The position numbers were made by a program, and so were the translations under genes. Of a stretch of 64,000 nt of DNA, positions 1-12,400 are shown piece by piece (the stretch's first letter is position 1; each line of letters starts with the position of its first letter). The DNA is from Heliopora coerulea. Lineage: Eukaryota; Cnidaria; Anthozoa; Scleralcyonacea; Helioporidae. Under the pieces are notes generated by a model. It saw only the letters and a program-made list of their open reading frames with translations. It did not search any database and was not told the origin of the DNA. The stretch lies in the NCBI GenBank assembly GCA_030142905.1, contig JASJOG010000092.1, forward strand, positions 806,001-870,000, read 5' to 3'.

Positions 1-344
1 TAGTACTAGACAGGAACCCATTCAATATGGGAATCCATTTTGCCATCCTTAACTTCATGTGTTTTTACCATTATTAAAATACTTGTATCATACAATTATC
101 AAGGTGATAAATGATTATATAATAAGATTTGAAGGATAGTAGAAACTGTGACTTCAAATTGTCACAGTTAACTGAGGAAAAATCTGAAATGTTGCCAATA
201 AAATCCATCATGTATCAACTAATACATGTGAATTTAAGACTGGTGAAAATTCAGTTCTGTGTAAAAGTCAGCATCTGTAACCAGCATAACAGTGATGTTA
301 AAACTTACTGGTATACAGCAAGTCTTTTTTTCTCATTTTTACAG

Positions 345-485
345 AGTTCCAAAATTATGAGTGCAATTGGGACTTTAAAGTCAAACAGAGTTGGATTTTA
401 CCCTGAAAATACTGTACATGATATAAATAATAGTTCAAACATGTTTTTCAACCAGGCCCAATTTCCAAGGAGACCAGAAAAGGAG
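345..485 (+). CDS. CNOT2: CNOT2, first visible exon
   Basis: Phase 0 in and out, 47 codons, acceptor tttacag and donor gag|gtttgt. SNMFFNQAQFPRRPEKE resembles the N-terminal MYYSQ..FPHRSEKD stretch of vertebrate CNOT2, which places this close to but not at the true start. An in-frame ATG at 357 is internal and not preferred. Confidence 0.88.
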
Positions 486-3400
486 GTTTGTTTTTTAGAA
501 TTAGACAGGTGAAGATAAAAAGAGAACATTAATATAGGTTTGTCAATGACAGGACAATATACAGTACTCTACATCTATTAATGTCTTGACATATTTGAAT
601 TTGTATTGTTATATCAGTAACTTGTGCAGTGAATTCACAAGATAAGACTGTGATAAATATGATTAATGGAAATAATCCTTGGTAATGTCTGTCTAATTTT
701 TAGGCATTATCATCTCACTCTTCCAGTCAGGCAACTTCACACCTTGGAAACCTGTATCCAGGTCCATCTGGTAATCCTCAGCTTTTAATATTTGATTAAA
801 TTATACATCAGCTACAAGACTAACACTTTTCATTCCAAAGCATCTTACTTTGACAAGTAAAATCATGTGGCATAATCCAGAGTGAAATTAAAAAGTCAGA
901 TGTGGACTGAAAGTTGTTACAGTAAGCATTTTATCTTCAAGGTGGTCTACTGTACAAACATTAAAATGATTTTATAAGGATGTGTGAGGAAACGTCAGTC
1001 ACTTATGGTACTAGGCTTTAAATTATGCAAATTCAACACAATCAGGGTGATAAAATAAATTATACACCTTTTGGGGGTCTACTACATCTAGCATGTTTTT
1101 TTATTGTTTTTTTGTCCTTTAGTCTCAGCTCCAGGCTCGCAAGCAAATTATTTTGGGTCTGGACTTGGAAGCCCAGGTAAGATGGATAAGAAAAGGCTGG
1201 TTTTTTATGTTTGATTTACTGGCCTGTTGAGAAGTCCTTCAGATAATATTGTTTATTTATTTTTTTGGTTCCTGGTGAAACAATTTATCACACATATTTA
1301 GGTGGCTTACCTACAACTTCAATTCCTGGAGCCCCAGGTAGTAGTCGTGGCCTCTCTTCCTCTCCTCAGGTAAGGAATCTCAGTTTAATATAGTTAGTTT
1401 GCCTTTAATTGAATGACATCCTTTCATTTTCTAAAACTCTCCTTTTCCCTCTACCCTCACTTCTTTTTCACTCTCGTCATTACATTTCTCACCTTTTCTA
1501 ATTCCCTTCTTACTACACTCAGGCCACCCTCTCTTATTTCCTCAATTTCTCCCCTTTTACCCTTTATGCCTCCACCCATTCCCCCTCTCTGTTTGTTCCT
1601 TCTCTCTCTCTTTCTCTCACCTTTGATCCCCTCAATCTGTTTTCATCTAAATCTTTCTCCCTCAGCTTTCCCCCTCTTTGCCCTATTTGTCTCCTTGGTC
1701 CTTCTATATCTCCTTTACATATTTTTTCACTTGACTTCTATTTCCATTCCATCTCCCACATGCTCTCTATATCTCTCATATGTTAAACCTCACTCCATTT
1801 CTCATTCTTTCCTCTCCTGTGCCTTCCCTTATTTTCACTTTTCTGTCTATATTCTACACAACCCATATTTCACTTTCTGCCTCCCTCACTCATTCTTCCT
1901 TTCATTCATCTTTTTCAAGCTTTCTTCACTCTTTCTATATTCCCCCTCCCACTCCTCTGTTCCTCCTTTTACCTCTTTCTATTTCACTACCTGCACTTCC
2001 CACCTAGTCATTCTTTGTCCAACTGGTTCTTTTAGCCTCTCTTCTTTTACCCTCCCTTACTTCAGATTTTTTCACTGCTCCCTTCCAACATCACTTCCAT
2101 CCCTTTGCTCATTTCTGTTTCTCTTTCATTTACTAAACTAACACATTTCCTTCCTATCGGTCTTATAGTTCAGTAGAAGCATTTCATACCCTGGCTACCA
2201 TAGTAACCATTTGACAGGTCAACTATCGAATGTCAGTTCTGGCTTACAACATTTAAGCAGTGTCAGTTCACCTGTGTCATCATCACAACCTGGCAGGTGA
2301 GTTCACCTTGTTTAACAAGGTTTATTAATGTGATCAGTTTAGACCAGTGCTCTTGATGGAAGTGTACAAAGAAGGAATTTCAGAGGGAAAACGTGCTGGG
2401 TTATTCAAAGTGCATCTTGGCTTTGCATGTTTTTCACAAGTGCTTCATGAGTTGGGTTTGAATGTCTCAACAGTTCAATCATGCTTGGGAAAGGGTGACA
2501 GCTGTGGAGACCAGGTTAAAGTTCTACAAGTTGCTTTCCTTTGATTATAAACTCATTAGAGCAAAACCAAGCCTGCACTGTTACTCATATGATTCAGTTC
2601 AATTCTTTATTTGACTGGTCAGAGTTATCTTCAAGAACCAGTCCAAAGAGGACACACATCTTTTGCCATGATTCCACAGTAGGCTATCACTAATCCTCAC
2701 AACATCTCTAGAATTTTGGGAATACAGACCCTACGGAAATACAAAGTTTTGCTTTAATTTTTTAGTAGAGGAATTCTGTCAATGGGTCAACGAGGAGGTG
2801 GTATTGGCTTGCCACCCACTTCACCTCACCTTGGAGCTCAGACGTCTTTTAATTCGCTGAGTTCTAAAGCAACTAACAGAGCACCAGGTTTACCAACATC
2901 AACCATAGGAAGGTAGGATGGATTCTGTGAATTTACTGACAGCAGTTAAAAATACAAGACTCCAGAGACTAGGAGGAATACAGAAATACTGCAGCACATC
3001 TAGCAACTCAAATGGCAATAAATAACATGACTGCAGACCATAAGTGTTACATTACTGTCAAAAACATAACCAACAGTTAGAGAAACAAACAAACAAGAAA
3101 AAAGCACCAACCAAGACAGCCAAAATTATTTTGTAGTTTTCCTTTCCTGGTACACCTTCATGTTCTTGGTTTTTATTTTTTACTAGAAGTTCACCTGGGA
3201 TTATTGCTCAACAACAACAGCAACAACAACAGAGATCTTTTCTTGGAAGGTATGCTTGTTATAATTCACTTCTCTTCCATTTTACCTTGGTTGTATTACC
3301 CTCTCCTTTCTCTCTCTCCTCATTCTACTCTGCCCTCCCATCTCCTAGCCTTGCCTCCTTTTCTCTTTCTTTTCTCTTTCTTTTCTCTTTCTTTTTTATT

Positions 3401-6400
3401 TCCTTTTCCTGCCCTTCCTTTCCTCCCATCTCTTCGTTATCCTCTCTATCCTTTCACTTCTTAGTCTCCAACCTTTTCACTTCTGTTCCCTGCCGTCTAC
3501 TTCCGACACATGCCCTACTTTCAATTGGCATTTTGTAATCTTCCAACCTTTGTCATATTTCAGTTCAAGTCATGGTGGTTTAGTGAGCTCTATAAGCAAT
3601 CCTTTGACCAGTGCATTTGGACCTCCAAGAAGTCAACCTGTAAGTTTGCTTGCGTGTTTGTTTGTATGTTTGTGTATTTGTTTGTTTTTTTTTTTGTTTA
3701 TTTTGTATTTGATTGTTGGGCATTGATATTCACCCTTTCCGCTCCGAGATGTCTCGCCTTGACCAGTAAAATCGTCTAACGTTCGCTAGAGTAAAATTAA
3801 AAAGTCGCATACGGACCAAGAGTTGAATTTGCGCAGCGTGTAGTTATGACAGGTAACGTGTGAGCACTCGTCAAGTTAGAATCCCCATTAAAAGGTTTCC
3901 AAGCCCCAGACGAAGATCGAACGTGTAACTGTCTGATGACCGGTGAGACGTGGTAACCACTGAGCTACATGGACTGAGATAGTGAGAGTAGGTTAGAAAT
4001 GCGTACAACCAGTGAGACACTCTAACCATTGACCTGTCGAGACTCAGATGGAGAGCGAAGGTCACATATGTGTACAACCTGTAACTTTCTGATGACCAGT
4101 GAGACACTCTAACCACTGACCTGTCGAGACTCAGATGGAGAGCGAAGGTCACATATGTGTACAACCTGTAACTTTCTGATGACCAGTGAGACACTCTAAC
4201 CACTGACCTGTCGAGACTCAGATGGAGAGCGAAGGTTACATATGTGTACAACCTGTAACTTTCTGATGACCAGTGAGACACTCTAACCATTGACCTGTCG
4301 AGACTCAGATGTAGAACGAAGATTACATATGTGTACAACCTGTAACCTTCTAATGACCGGTAGGACGCTCAAACCATTGAGCTACCGAGACTCAGAGGGA
4401 TGGTGAAGTTTACATAAGTGTAGAACTTGTAACCTAATGAACGGTGAGGTTGTTCACCTCGGAGTTTAGGTCACAGGTTCTACTCCAGTCAGGGGCTCAG
4501 TAAAAAAGTTTTCTGAGTGAGAACAATGAGTGCAAGCGAATTTCATACATAGCCTAGCTCCATGTGCCTCAGTGGTTGTACGATGTGGACGTTTATCGGC
4601 CATCAGAGGTTTACAGGATACGAAGTTAACGTTCTACTGTAAGAGAACGTTTGTTCAAATGTCTATATTAACACTAAAATACCACGTTAGCTCTAGTTTC
4701 TGTATTTATATTGCAGAATGTTTTTGGTTTGCCACAATCGTCGATGATGAACGTCTTCTCGTCTAATGGTAAGAGACATGACCTGGAACTATTTTCAATA
4801 ACACCATAAATCGAGTTTTTAGCAACCAAAATTCTCGAGGGAAAATGTAGTACACTTCCAGCCACATTACATTTCTTCAAGCTCTAAACTTAGAGAAGTT
4901 CCTGAGCCCTTATGGCAATCGAACTCGAAGCGTTCTGATTACCGATTTTTTAGCTTAGATTCCCGTCAGGGGCTCAGAAACATTTCTGAGTTTAAGAGCT
5001 TTAGAAGCATGTGTGTTTGAGATTTACATACCGAGATATCACATTCTGTTCAATACTTAGTCGGACACTTCCACCACCAGAAATACAAGACCGTTTGACC
5101 CGAATTCTTTGATACTCTTGTCCAACCATCAGGGAACAGAACTGTAATCCCATCCTACTCACCACTGTTGCTCCTCTAGTCCAACAATATACCCTTAGCT
5201 TTATTGAATGTATCGAATCTATTATCCTTGTGTGACACACTAAATTAGCTTAAGAGGTATCTACTTCACGATCTCTGTGAGAGGAATATAGCTACTTAAT
5301 TTCTATACAGTGATTTTAGATGTACCCTTGTGATAACTTGTGATAACTTGTGATAACTCAAACAAACCTCATTTACCACCCAAGATTTACCTTCTGGATG
5401 TGATTCCTTAGGGAAGACCGATTATAGGTCAGTTGTAGAAGAACATCAAAATCTGGTTTCTTCATTTTCTAAGAAAGGTTAGTTCAGCTCAGTGCGGTAC
5501 AGACTAGCGTAGATACTCTCATGATAGTTCAGGGTAGAAGAAATTTTTCTGATTGAAATGAGGTCATCCTTGTTTCGATCACAGCAGGGAGACAGGCCGG
5601 CGATTTCCTATTTGATAATCGAAACACCTGTGGTGTCTTAATGTGTTGAACTTTTGTGAAAAGATTGTACACTCCTGCGCAAAAGGACCAACGTACAAAG
5701 GCCGCTCATTTTAACTAGGTGCTTGTCTTATGCCCATTCTTTTTCCAGGGCTCTCTAATAATACGGACACGATTTCATCAGTGTCTGCCATCAACAGTGG
5801 ATTAGATCTGTCTGACTTTCCTGTCCTTGCTAATCGTCCAATGGCTCACGTACCACCATCTGTGTCTTCTCCGTCGTCGACGGGAACGTCCAGTTCGTTT
5901 GTCGGCCGAGCAAGCTATGGTGAGTTGAGTTATTTATCCTGTTTGGTTTACCGCAGTTCACTTCGTGTTCAGTGCTAAGGACATGTGGGAGATTCTGATA
6001 AAAGTAGAGATGTAGTTATGGTTGAAGATGGATATGGAGATAGAAGTGGAAATGTGTTTAACTCTTTCCCGACGGGAGCTGTTCCTTTGACGCGTAAAAT
6101 CGTCTGGCGTTAACCGTAGTTAAATAACACAAATCTTGTGAGAAGATGGGAATGTGCTAGGGATAGAGATGAGGGTGGAACTGGGGTGAAGGATGAACGT
6201 GGAGGTGGTAATGTGCTTTAGGATGGTTACGCGGTTAGGGATGGAAGTCGGGAGGGATTTGGGAAGAAGGAGAGATGGAGGTGGAGATATGGTACGTGGT
6301 TGACGTGAAGGTGGAAATGTGATTGGAAACAGTGGAGGTGATGAAGATGTAGTTAGTGACTGTGATGGGGACGCAGTTAGGGATAGTAAAGAGGACAGAT

Positions 6401-9400
6401 GTGGTAAGAGGTAGAAGTGGAGGTGGAGATATGGTTAGTAACGGAGCGGGAGGTGGAAATGTGGCTGGGAATGGTGGAGGTGATAAAGATGTAGTTAGTG
6501 ACTGAGTAGGGCACGCGTTTAGGGATGCTAGACAGCACGGATATGGTAAAAAAATAGAACTGGAGGTGGAGATATGGTTAACGATGGAGATGGATGTGGA
6601 GGTGTGGTTGGGAACCGCGGTGGTGGAAAAGATGTGGTTCATGGCCGAAATGGAGACTAGGTGTACGGACAGAAGTGAGGATATTTATGGTAGAAGGTAG
6701 ACTTGGTTAGTGGTGCACGTTATTGAAGAGAAGGTTCTTCGGTATTTGAATTTTCGTCCTAAATTAGCGTGACAATGTCTCATAGGCTTGGTATCGAAAC
6801 GGGGGGAGCCAAGTACCGAGTTTACGATGCTTAACGAAGATTTCCCGGCATTACCAGGAACAGCTGCCAAATCAGGTGGGTGATCTCCACTTTAACGACA
6901 GTAACATTAACTACGACAGCAACAACAACGGCAACAACAACAACAACGGCAACAACAACAACGGCAACAACAACAACAACAACGGCAGCAAGAACAACTA
7001 CAACAACACCTTTCTTTCCATGTCCTATTTTTTGTTGACAATGTGAAAGTGAGAATTTTGAAGAGGGGGGGGAATATTTCTATGTACAACAATGGCCGTT
7101 GACCGTTCCTAGTACTGTAGAATTTTTTCCTAACTATCGCCGTATTTTTCCTTTTTTAGAACAATCAAGTGAATCATCTAGTCAGGAAACGAAACCAGTA
7201 AGGACTTCAGTTAATACATTCCGTATAAAGAAAAATCATAATCGCGTCGTGTTTTTATATCTGATAAAAACACGCTTACTTCTCTCCTCTAATTTCCTCG
7301 GCTTAGAAAACATTAATTTTCAAACTTCCTTCACGTATTAGCGCATTAAAAGGTTCGTTTTTTAAGCTGTACAAAAAACTCGCATTACGTGCTCGTCCGC
7401 ACTCGGCAGTCGCCTCGAGTTTTAAATCCGATAAAACACTTCTGCTCGTTTTTTAAACATCACGTAAACTAGGTATGTTCTGTTAGTACTATGATGATCC
7501 TTCGTTACAGTATACTGAGCAAGCAAAATTGCCTGAATTTAATTTGACGCGCATTCAGGCCATATATAGTGTACCGTCGCTTCCTCAACTCTAGTTCATA
7601 AATTAAATATAAACTAGTAACCAAAAAGGATTTTGACCTACTTTACCTTACCAAATGTTTCACGAATTACTATCAATTTTTTGCCCGAATTTTCTATTTT
7701 TTTGCAAACTTTGCGGGGTTGTCACTCGCCCCACACTTCCTCATCATCTACGCGGCTGACTTTGACCTCGACTTTATTCTCAACTTGTCGTCATCTCTTT
7801 TTTCTAGCAGCAAGTCCAGCGCTTCGGTAAGTGTATTAAAGATAACATTGATTAACTACATACACTTAGATGTGAATTGAATTGACGAAGGAAAGTGATT
7901 TTTAGCTCCGTGTAACGGGTGGTAATACCATTGCAAGCCGAGGTTGCACGTATTGTGGAAGGAAGCTTATGAAAGTATCTGTTTTCCCACACAGTTCTTT
8001 TAGAATTTCATGTAATCACTGGCGTACTAGTAGGTTACTAAAGTCAACTGTGAGCTTTACTTTCTCTCAAAATTCGTCTCACATTAAAAACTAGCTGAAA
8101 GCGTCATTGTGCAGTTTTGACCATTCCCAGCTCACAAACATTTTTTTCGTGTAGCGTTAGTACGACAGCAGGATTGTTTTATTTAACTAAGTAAACCTGG
8201 ATTTATTTTTTATGTAGGGAACACTCCATCATATGAACAGGCCGTAAAAGACGAAATGAGGTATCTAACATCACTATTGCTTTCATGAAGTCATCACACT
8301 CGATCAACATTTTCTTTGTCTTGATCGTCAGTATCTTTGACATTATCATATTAGTCATCATCATTACCATCTCTGTGGTAACCATCAGCATTATCGTTGT
8401 TATGATGACCATTATTGGTTGCCTTGTTTATCGTGATTATGATTAGCTTTATCGGTGTCAGTATGACAGCTGTTATTCTCAACATTCATCATTATCATCA
8501 TCATCATAATTATCATTATCATCATTATCATCATTATCATCGTCATCATAATCATCATTATCATCATTATCTATAGCATCATCATCATTAACATTAACAT
8601 CATCGTGATTATAGTCATCATCACTATCCTCGTCGTCTTTACCTTCATCATCGCCCTCAGCCTCACTATTACAGTCGTGAGGATTCATGAACATCTTTAT
8701 TTCTTACCTACATCATGATGTCCATTATACCAATCATTACACCAACCATCACAGTGTTGTACTTACTTTACTTTCTGCGCTGTTTTGTCGTTCTTAGAGC
8801 GTCCACTCATTCCCAAAGTACTCAGCCTGTTAAAGGAAAAATCCAGACTTCACCATCCGGTGAGCGTTTAGCATTTTTATGTACAAATAAATATCTCATT
8901 TGTAGTAAGCAACAGGTTAGGTATAGTTAGACACTGCAGTCTGTAAAGGCAGTAAAAGATGCACTGGTTCGATAATACCTCAGCGTGAAAAACGTATGAC
9001 AATAAGTACTTTGTCGACAGTGAGTCTGCTTAAAGAGGGCTTCTTGAAATGACACGTTTCAAATGTACATTTTATTGATTGCGTTTCTTTCTTGAACGTG
9101 TATTGTCAATCCAAGATAAGTTTGCCAAACATTGTTTGTCGTTCATTTAGGCACCATCACCAATATTCCCAAGCACATGGTCTTAGATCAATTTGGAATG
9201 ATCGGATTGTTGACATTCATCCGTGCTGCTGAGACGGAGCCAAATTTAGTCACGTTAGCCTTGGGAAGGTAGGTGTACCTAACGTGTTGCGCTAACCATA
9301 CGGCGTCGTGCGTAGTGTGTCGTATACGATTATTTGTTCTCATGTATCCGATCAGCGAAGTCTTCCGAACGTATTGCCACATTAGTGTTCGAATCGTGTC

Positions 9401-12400
9401 ATCAATCGTGTCTTTAAGACAACATTATACTTGTATACCCCTTGAAGGACGAGCAATCGTATATGACAGTTGTATAATGTAAGCGGACCTTTACAGGTTT
9501 ACAAGTGTCAGTCTTCAATGCAACATCATTTTCATCATCAATGTCGGGCACTAATGCTGTCCACGTTCAAGCTCTGAGTTACATCAGACCATACGCCAAC
9601 GTTTGTCAACTTCAAGTCCTTGAAACTCCAAGCTTGCTGGGTTTTGGATGTTGATTTTGATGTTGATGTTGAGTTGGAGGAGGATGCTGGTGACACAATA
9701 GTAGTGCACGTGTGTCTTACCACAGTGACTAGGGTTCGATTCCGGCTCCGTGCAGTTATCAGATTAAAATTACCTTGGTCACATGTGAGAAGACTGTTGT
9801 CTAGTTTGTCTCTACCAAGCATCACAGGTTTTCTCCGGGTACCCCAGTTTCCTCCTGTTGTAACACTGGACCCATAAGGGGTGGTCCTTACTGGACCTCT
9901 AGGGAGAACAGCTGAGGTAGTTGATAGAGTTGTCCAGTGTTAATGGACACTTTGCCTTTACCTTTCGTTAGAAACAGAATTTGGGACTCCTACTAATTCC
10001 CTGCAAATTTATTTCATCGAGGATTTAGTAAGGTTTGAAGTGAAAAGCTATCTAACTATTTTGCCCTTTCAGTGATTTAACAACTCTTGGATTAAACTTA
10101 AATTCACCAGAGTAAGTAACTGTTGACGTTTTTATTACTTATCGTGTTTATTGAAAGGCATGATTAAACTGAAAATCTTTCGAGTTTTATTTTACTGCAC
10201 AAGTTTGAATTGGAAACCTCGATTATTTTAGTTGCATTCATGAAAATATTAAGTTGTTTAATTAGTTCGAGGGTTAGATCTCAATTGGGACGAAAGTTCT
10301 GTTTCTTTCTCCTGTCAGTTTTTTCTGTAGATATGTGAGTTTTGTATGTGACAAATTCAATAAACAAAACTCTTTATTTGTATATGGATGTTTCTATGTT
10401 TATATTATTGTTATTTTTGGGTTTGTTATTTTTTTTTAGACAGAGTTTTTAGCAATATTTCTTTTTCTGACGTTGTATTAATCCATTATTAAATTTGTAG
10501 AAGTCTCTATCAAACATTTGGATCTCCATTCTCAGATTCTCCCTGCCGTCCTCATGAAATTGGTAAGACCATCCTTAAAACAATTCATAGTGATATCGTA
10601 GGATAACAATGCATAAACCGAACGCCAACTAGGTTCTGAAAAGGGGAATCTACCATCTGGTCTGCTTCTTTTTCACAATACCATCGCCGTATGCAACTAT
10701 TTCTTTTGATGTATCCAGTTAACTCGTGTTCCTACTGTATCTTAGAGAGCGAATCGAAAGCCGGACTTATACCTTTGAGACAATATTACATACTCTTTAA
10801 GTCACCACTTTGACAGAGCACTGGATGGGGTTGCTCATGTATGTTCCATTTCCACCAAAGACCAGATTTTCATTTTTCGGGGATAGGTCTAAGTTGGGTC
10901 TGCTACTCTTTTTATTTCACACGTATTTAAATTTTTTCTTCATGTTGGCATGTTTAAAAATTCGAGTATACATGCCAATATATACTCTCAGCCATGACGT
11001 CGCCTTAGAATTCTTAAAATATATCCATCGTCTTTTTACATTAGAATTCATTAAACACTTGAGATTGCGCCATTAAACTTCCACAGACATTGTGTCAGAA
11101 TTTTCCGCCTCATGCTAAACGTATTGTTTGATTACATAAGGTCACCTGGTTCACGTTCTGCGAGGTTTTCGCTCAAGACGAAGGGCAGTGATGATAGTTA
11201 TGGAATTCACTAGACGTACAACTTTCCTCAAAACGAGTGTCAAAGATTTTCAACTTACTGACCAATTTCACAATTTTTGACCATAACTTGTTTACAAGAT
11301 TAACGTCCTTTGTAAACAACTTTTTGTTTGAGCCCAGGCGTCATGGCCTAGTCAAGGGGTAGAATTAGTAACGTTCGGCTAAAATCGTCATAAAGAACTT
11401 TTTTCCCTCTAAAAATGGGGTTTACATGGGCGGTAAGCTGTGATACTTTGACGTCCTGTCGTTACTACGTGTTTCATCATTGTAAAGTGGAAGTTTGATT
11501 TCATTCTTGACATGATATGAAACGGTCTACATCATGACGGTGGTACGGCGGGCCAAGGATTTTCCCAAAAAAAGTATAAATTACATAGTCATGCTAAGTT
11601 GAACGTAAACTTATAAATCAGTATTTTTGTTATTAGGCGTTCCGTAATACACAGATAACAACTTCCTTATACTTTTGTAATTTAGCAAATTAACGTGCCT
11701 CAGAACAGCAGCGTAGTCCTGTTTCAAACGCTTCGTAACTGTCCCTAAGGTGACCGGTCTGTTGAAACCATTTGGTTGTTTTTTTGTCAAGGAAACGACG
11801 TTTGACGGTCACCTCGCCCTTCCCTTGCGAAAATTTTCCCACGGCATCCTTAGTGCCAATAGTTTTACTCCTGCTTTTATTTTTTCGCAATTTTAGACTT
11901 CAACGTTCCTCCTGAGTATCGAATTAATTCTTACATTAGAGAAAAGGTAAAAGGTGCTAGTGAATCATGATTTGTGAAGTTCACTCTGGAAAATCTTTGG
12001 ACTGATGAAATGTCGTGTTAACCTGAGGAAAAGGGGTCAACCCAAACGTCCTCGATCGAAGACTTTACGTTTTCGGCAGCTCTTTGCAACGGAAGAACAA
12101 GACGAGAATCGCAATGATTTAAAACACAAGTGTGCTGCAGGAAACATGTAAAAAAGTCCGTTTAAGTTCGAATAATGTTTTAATATAGCTAATTTTTTCA
12201 CTGAGTCGCACGACATCTGTGTGGATAAAATAATTATTGACAATGAAGAGAAGTTGTGTCCCATCACAAATGCCACTTATCATTCTACATGTGAAGTGGT
12301 GGTAGAAAAACAGCTATTTGGCCCACCCTGGATGCTAGAAACTCATATTTTTTGACTATCCATTATAAAAAGAAATAATCTGGTCGAAAATCCCTGACCT

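Noticed and set aside
1413..2141. 242-codon open frame rich in Ser, Leu, Phe, Pro
   Set aside because: It lies in a CT-rich CNOT2 intron; its composition is explained by the pyrimidine tract and neighbouring exons splice across it.
3871..4338. 155-codon minus-strand ORF with 29-residue repeats
   Set aside because: Created by the 87-bp (29-codon) tandem tRNA-like units.
8479..8694. Asp-rich acidic ORF
   Set aside because: Reads an ATC/ATT microsatellite in an intron.
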